In this document: piece by piece, positions 61,220 to 64,000 of the stretch
Numbering within the stretch: the stretch's first letter is position 1
How the letters are laid out: the number at the start of each line of letters is the position of its first letter
Assembly (NCBI GenBank): GCA_029975165.1
Contig: JARKPR010000033.1
Location: 1 to 64,000, forward strand
From: Selenomonadales bacterium
Lineage (GTDB): Bacteria > Bacillota > Negativicutes > Sporomusales > UBA7701
Direction: 5' to 3'
Length of the DNA: 64,000 nucleotides
Program-made: the position numbers and the translations under genes
The notes under the pieces: generated by a model
Told to the model about the DNA's origin: nothing
Database searches by the model: none
The model's input: the letters and a program-made list of their open reading frames with translations, nothing else

Positions 61220-62315
61220 GATCGTCATCTCCGGCTACTACGGATTCGGCAACGCCGGCGACGAAGCCATGCTGACCGCCATGATCGAAGCCCTCGGCGA
61301 CGTCGACCCCGCCGTCGGCATCACCGTCCTGTCCGGCTGCCCGGCCGACACCCGGCGCCGCCACGGCGTCAAAGCCGTATTCCGCCTCAACTACCCGGAA
61401 ATCCTCCGCGCCCTCAAAAAAAGCGACCTCCTCATCAGCGGCGGCGGCAGCCTCCTCCAGGACGTCACCAGCGACCGCAGCCTCTACTACTACCTCAGCA
61501 TCATGATGCTCGCCAAAAAACTCGGCCGGGCCGTCATGCTCTACGCCCAGGGCATCGGCCCCGTGCGCGGGGCTTTGGCCAAAGGCGCCATGCGCCACAT
61601 CGGCAACATGGTCGACCTCGTCACCGTCCGCGACGAAGGCTCCCGCAGCGAACTCGCCGCCCTCGGCGTCGCTGCCCCCCCCATCCACGTCACCGCCGAC
61701 CCCGTCCTCGCCCTCCACCAGGTCGACAAAGGCATCGGCCGGGCCATCCTCCGCGAACGCAACCTCGAAGGCAACGCCCCCCTCATCGGCATCTCCGTCC
61801 GTGAATGGAAAGACTGGGGCTACTATAAAGCCATCCTCGCCGAAGCCGCCGACAGGCTGGTCGCCGAATACGGCGCCCGCATCGTCTTCCTGCCCATGCA
61901 GTGGCCCGGCGACATCAACGTCGCCCGCAGGATCGCCGGCCGCATGCGGCAGCCGGCCGCCCTCCTCGAGGAAGAATATACCACCGGCGAACTGTTATCG
62001 CTCGTCGGCAACCTGGATATGCTTATCGGTATCAGGCTTCACGCCCTCATCTTCGCCGCCGTCATGCACGTGCCGCTTGTCGGCATATCATACGACCCCA
62101 AAATCGACCGCTTCCTCGAAACCCTCGGCGACACGGCGGCCGGCACCCTCCAGACCGTCACCGCCGACGGCCTTTTGGCCAAAGTGAAGGCCCTGTGGCC
62201 GGAAACCCGCCAACCCGGGCGGGAAAAATCCGAACGCATCGCCAGCCTCAGGCAGAAAGCCTTCCGTAACGCCGAACTGGCCATCGCCCTGATCGAGGGA
62301 GGCAAGAGAGGTTAG
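61212..62315 (+). CDS. csaB: Polysaccharide pyruvyl transferase CsaB
   Basis: CsaB adds ketal pyruvate to the secondary cell-wall polymer so that SLH-domain proteins can bind. The 367-residue protein has the family segments ISGYYGFGNAGDEAMLTAMI, LLISGGGSLLQD, YAQGIGPVRG and DMLIGIRLHALIFAAV. In double-membraned Firmicutes, SLH domains of OmpM-type proteins tether the outer membrane to the wall, so CsaB may be part of that anchor. The start is ATG 61212 behind GGAAGGAG inside the previous gene. yitT follows after two bases. Confidence 0.94.
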   Translation: MSEIVISGYYGFGNAGDEAMLTAMIEALGDVDPAVGITVLSGCPADTRRRHGVKAVFRLNYPEILRALKKSDLLISGGGSLLQDVTSDRSLYYYLSIMMLAKKLGRAVMLYAQGIGPVRGALAKGAMRHIGNMVDLVTVRDEGSRSELAALGVAAPPIHVTADPVLALHQVDKGIGRAILRERNLEGNAPLIGISVREWKDWGYYKAILAEAADRLVAEYGARIVFLPMQWPGDINVARRIAGRMRQPAALLEEEYTTGELLSLVGNLDMLIGIRLHALIFAAVMHVPLVGISYDPKIDRFLETLGDTAAGTLQTVTADGLLAKVKALWPETRQPGREKSERIASLRQKAFRNAELAIALIEGGKRG

Positions 62316-62317
62316 GT

Positions 62318-63160
62318 ATGCCCAAAGGCTTCCGCACCTACGCCGGGATCACCCTCGGCGCCGTCCTCACCGCCTTCGCCCTCAACATATTCCTCATCCC
62401 CAACAAGGTGGCCGCCGGCGGCGTAAGCGGCATGGCCACCATTCTTCATTATCTTCTCGGCGCCCCCGTCGGCGTCACCATGCTCGCCCTCAACATCCCC
62501 CTCTTCCTCGCCAGCGTCAAAATCCTCGGCGCCCGCTTCGGCCTCAGGACCCTCTACGGCGCCGCCATCCTATCCGTCGCCATCGACCTCGCCGCCCCCT
62601 TCACCCCCGTCCTCACCCACGACCTCCTCCTCAGCTCCCTCTACGGCGGCGTCCTCTCCGGCATCGGCATGGGCCTCGTCTTCCGCTACGGCGGCACCAC
62701 CGCCGGCACCGACCTCGCCGCCGCCATCATCAACAAACTCACCCGCATCAGCGTCGGCCAGGCCCTCCTCGCCGTCGACTTCTTCGTCATCGCCGCCGCC
62801 GGCATCGCCTTCCAAAGCGCCGAACTCTCCCTCTACGCCCTCATCTCCCTGTGGCTCACCAGCCACATCATCGACCTCGTCCAGGAAGGCCCCAGCACCG
62901 CCAAAGCCTTCATCATCGTCAGCGGCGCCGCCGACGAAGTCGCCCGGCGCATCCTCGCCGAAATGGACCGCGGCGTCACCTACCTCCACGGCAAAGGCGG
63001 CTACACTGGCCAGACGCGCGACATCCTCTTCTGCGTCGTCACCGCCAGCGAAGTCGTCCGCCTCAAAGAAGTCATCACCAGCATCGACCCGGCCGCCTTC
63101 GTAATCGTCGCCGACGCCCACGAAGTCATGGGCGAGGGCTTTACCCGCCGCGAATTCTAG
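62318..63160 (+). CDS. YitT family membrane protein
   Basis: A 280-residue protein with five or six transmembrane helices (N-terminal YitT_membrane domain: ALNIFLIPNKVAAGGVSGMA, GGVLSGIGMGLVFRYGGTTA, TDLAAAIINKLT) and a C-terminal DUF2179 domain (AFIIVSGAADEVARRILAEM, GVTYLHGKGGYTGQTRDILF). Domains and length are standard. The transported substrate of this family is not established. It is cotranscribed with csaB. Confidence 0.92.
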   Translation: MPKGFRTYAGITLGAVLTAFALNIFLIPNKVAAGGVSGMATILHYLLGAPVGVTMLALNIPLFLASVKILGARFGLRTLYGAAILSVAIDLAAPFTPVLTHDLLLSSLYGGVLSGIGMGLVFRYGGTTAGTDLAAAIINKLTRISVGQALLAVDFFVIAAAGIAFQSAELSLYALISLWLTSHIIDLVQEGPSTAKAFIIVSGAADEVARRILAEMDRGVTYLHGKGGYTGQTRDILFCVVTASEVVRLKEVITSIDPAAFVIVADAHEVMGEGFTRREF

Positions 63161-63175
63161 GGGAGATTATTGAAA

Positions 63176-63205
63176 ACGCCCATCTGCGGCGTTGCTCCCT
63201 CAACT
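63176..63205. repeat. Palindromic intergenic repeat, copy 7 (left-arm fragment)
   Basis: CGCCCATCTGCGGCGTTGCT matches the left arm of copies 2 and 4. Nothing of the right arm is left. Confidence 0.6.
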
Positions 63206-63261
63206 GCCATCCTTAACCTCAAGCTAAAACGATAATCCCCTTCAAAGGAGGTCTCATAAAT

Positions 63262-64000
63262 ATGTCAGACAAGCTAACCCCCGAAAAGGCCGCCGAACTG
63301 GCCAAACGCGCCCACGCCGTGCGGCGCAGCATCCTGGAGATGGTCACCTGCGCCAAATCCGGCCACCCCGGCGGCTCGCTGTCCGCGGCCGACATCCTCG
63401 TCACCCTCTACTTCGCCGTCATGCATGTCGACCCCCACGCCCCCGCCGACCCGGAGCGCGACCGCTTCGTCCTCAGCAAAGGCCACGCCGCCCCCGTCCT
63501 CTACGCGACCTTGGCCGAGCGCGGCTTCCTCCCCCACGACGAACTCTGCACCCTCCGCCGGATCGACAGCCGCCTGCAGGGCCACCCCAGCATGAAACAC
63601 ATCCCCGGCATCGACATGTCCACCGGCTCACTCGGCCAGGGCCTCAGCGCCGCCAACGGCATGGCCCTCGCCGCCCGCCTCGACGGCAAAGCCTGGCGCG
63701 TCTACGCCCTCCTCGGCGACGGCGAACTCGAAGAAGGCCAAATCTGGGAAGCCGCCATGCTCGCCGCCCACTACAAGCTCGACAACCTCACCGCCTTCGT
63801 CGACTACAACGGCCTCCAGATCGACGGCCCCATCAGCGACATCATGTCGCCCCTGCCCATCGCCGACAAATGGCGGGCCTTCGGCTGGCACGTGCTCGAA
63901 ATCGACGGCCACGACCACACCGCCATCTACGACGCCACCCTGGCCGCCCAAACCGTCCAAGGCAAACCAACCATGATCGTCGCCCGCACCGTCAAAGGCA
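63262..64000 (+). CDS. Transketolase, N-terminal subunit or domain (3' end outside window)
   Basis: Thiamine-diphosphate enzyme of the pentose phosphate pathway. The first 246 residues are seen: CAKSGHPGGSLSAADILVTL, VLSKGHAAPVLYATLAE, the TPP-binding LLGDGELEEGQIWEAAMLAA with GDG, and VDYNGLQIDG. Spacing fits the split (two-gene) transketolase common in Firmicutes, where this half is 270-280 residues, but a full-length enzyme cannot be excluded. The start is ATG 63262 behind a strong AAAGGAGGT. Confidence 0.93.
   Translation, partial: MSDKLTPEKAAELAKRAHAVRRSILEMVTCAKSGHPGGSLSAADILVTLYFAVMHVDPHAPADPERDRFVLSKGHAAPVLYATLAERGFLPHDELCTLRRIDSRLQGHPSMKHIPGIDMSTGSLGQGLSAANGMALAARLDGKAWRVYALLGDGELEEGQIWEAAMLAAHYKLDNLTAFVDYNGLQIDGPISDIMSPLPIADKWRAFGWHVLEIDGHDHTAIYDATLAAQTVQGKPTMIVARTVKG

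Overview
The window looks like a chromosome segment of a spore-forming, flagellated, double-membraned Firmicute, most likely Negativicutes (Sporomusaceae-like). The Firmicute side is shown by the hpf-secA-prfB order, the FliW-CsrA-flagellin module, comFC, recD2, a DUF5693-csaB-yitT run and AGGAGG ribosome sites. The outer-membrane side is shown by a secretin with a PilP-like partner, a YadA-type adhesin, O-antigen-type Wzm/Wzt and WaaL proteins and a complete dTDP-rhamnose set. The DNA is GC-rich with a strong preference for C at third codon positions, which produces many long spurious antisense frames. I see no rRNA, tRNA, CRISPR array, intact insertion sequence or prophage.

Layout. 1-2740: sugar-nucleotide genes (phosphohexomutase end, galU, galE). 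3445-6910: rfbBACD for dTDP-L-rhamnose. 7104-23852: surface-glycan cluster with glycosyltransferases, a Wzm/Wzt ABC exporter, two sugar aminotransferases, a methyltransferase, a FemAB/GNAT protein, a WbaP-type initiating transferase, a WbsX-like protein and an O-antigen ligase. 24001-26417: PfkB-family kinase and pgi. 26520-28577 (minus): decayed surface locus with a frameshifted YadA-like adhesin and a broken licD, each preceded by a related leader element. 28960-34038: small helical protein, PilP-like protein plus secretin, DegU-like regulator, membrane-anchored glycosyltransferase-like protein, small zinc ribbon, TIM-barrel isomerase and a small membrane protein. 34196-37665: recD2, comFC and an HD-GYP-like protein. 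37837-50010: late flagellar cluster (yvyF, flgM, flgN, flgK, flgL, fliW, csrA, fliB, flagellin, flaG, fliD, fliS, fliT, VCBS-like protein). 50194-53932: Fe-S reductase-like protein, a structured RNA before a zinc-ribbon gene, a DnaA-box cluster, cold-shock protein and hpf. 54461-64000: secA, prfB with a programmed frameshift, DUF2993, DUF5693, csaB, yitT and the start of transketolase.

How the genes work together. The first 24 kb makes activated sugars (UDP-glucose/galactose, dTDP-rhamnose, probably dTDP-aminosugars), builds a glycan on a lipid carrier, exports it by Wzm/Wzt and ligates it to a surface acceptor. The flagellar block holds the filament genes with their checkpoints: FlgM for sigma-28, and FliW/CsrA for flagellin translation. 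The flagellin leader carries a hairpin with GGA in its loop, as expected of a CsrA target.

Most unusual non-coding content: (1) a dispersed long palindromic intergenic element in at least seven full or partial copies, with compensatory stem changes; (2) two related leader/attenuator elements before the two decayed surface genes; (3) a roughly 220-nt structured RNA with its own promoter; (4) a cluster of DnaA boxes far from any replication gene; (5) a sigma-28-like promoter whose -35 lies in the loop of the preceding terminator.
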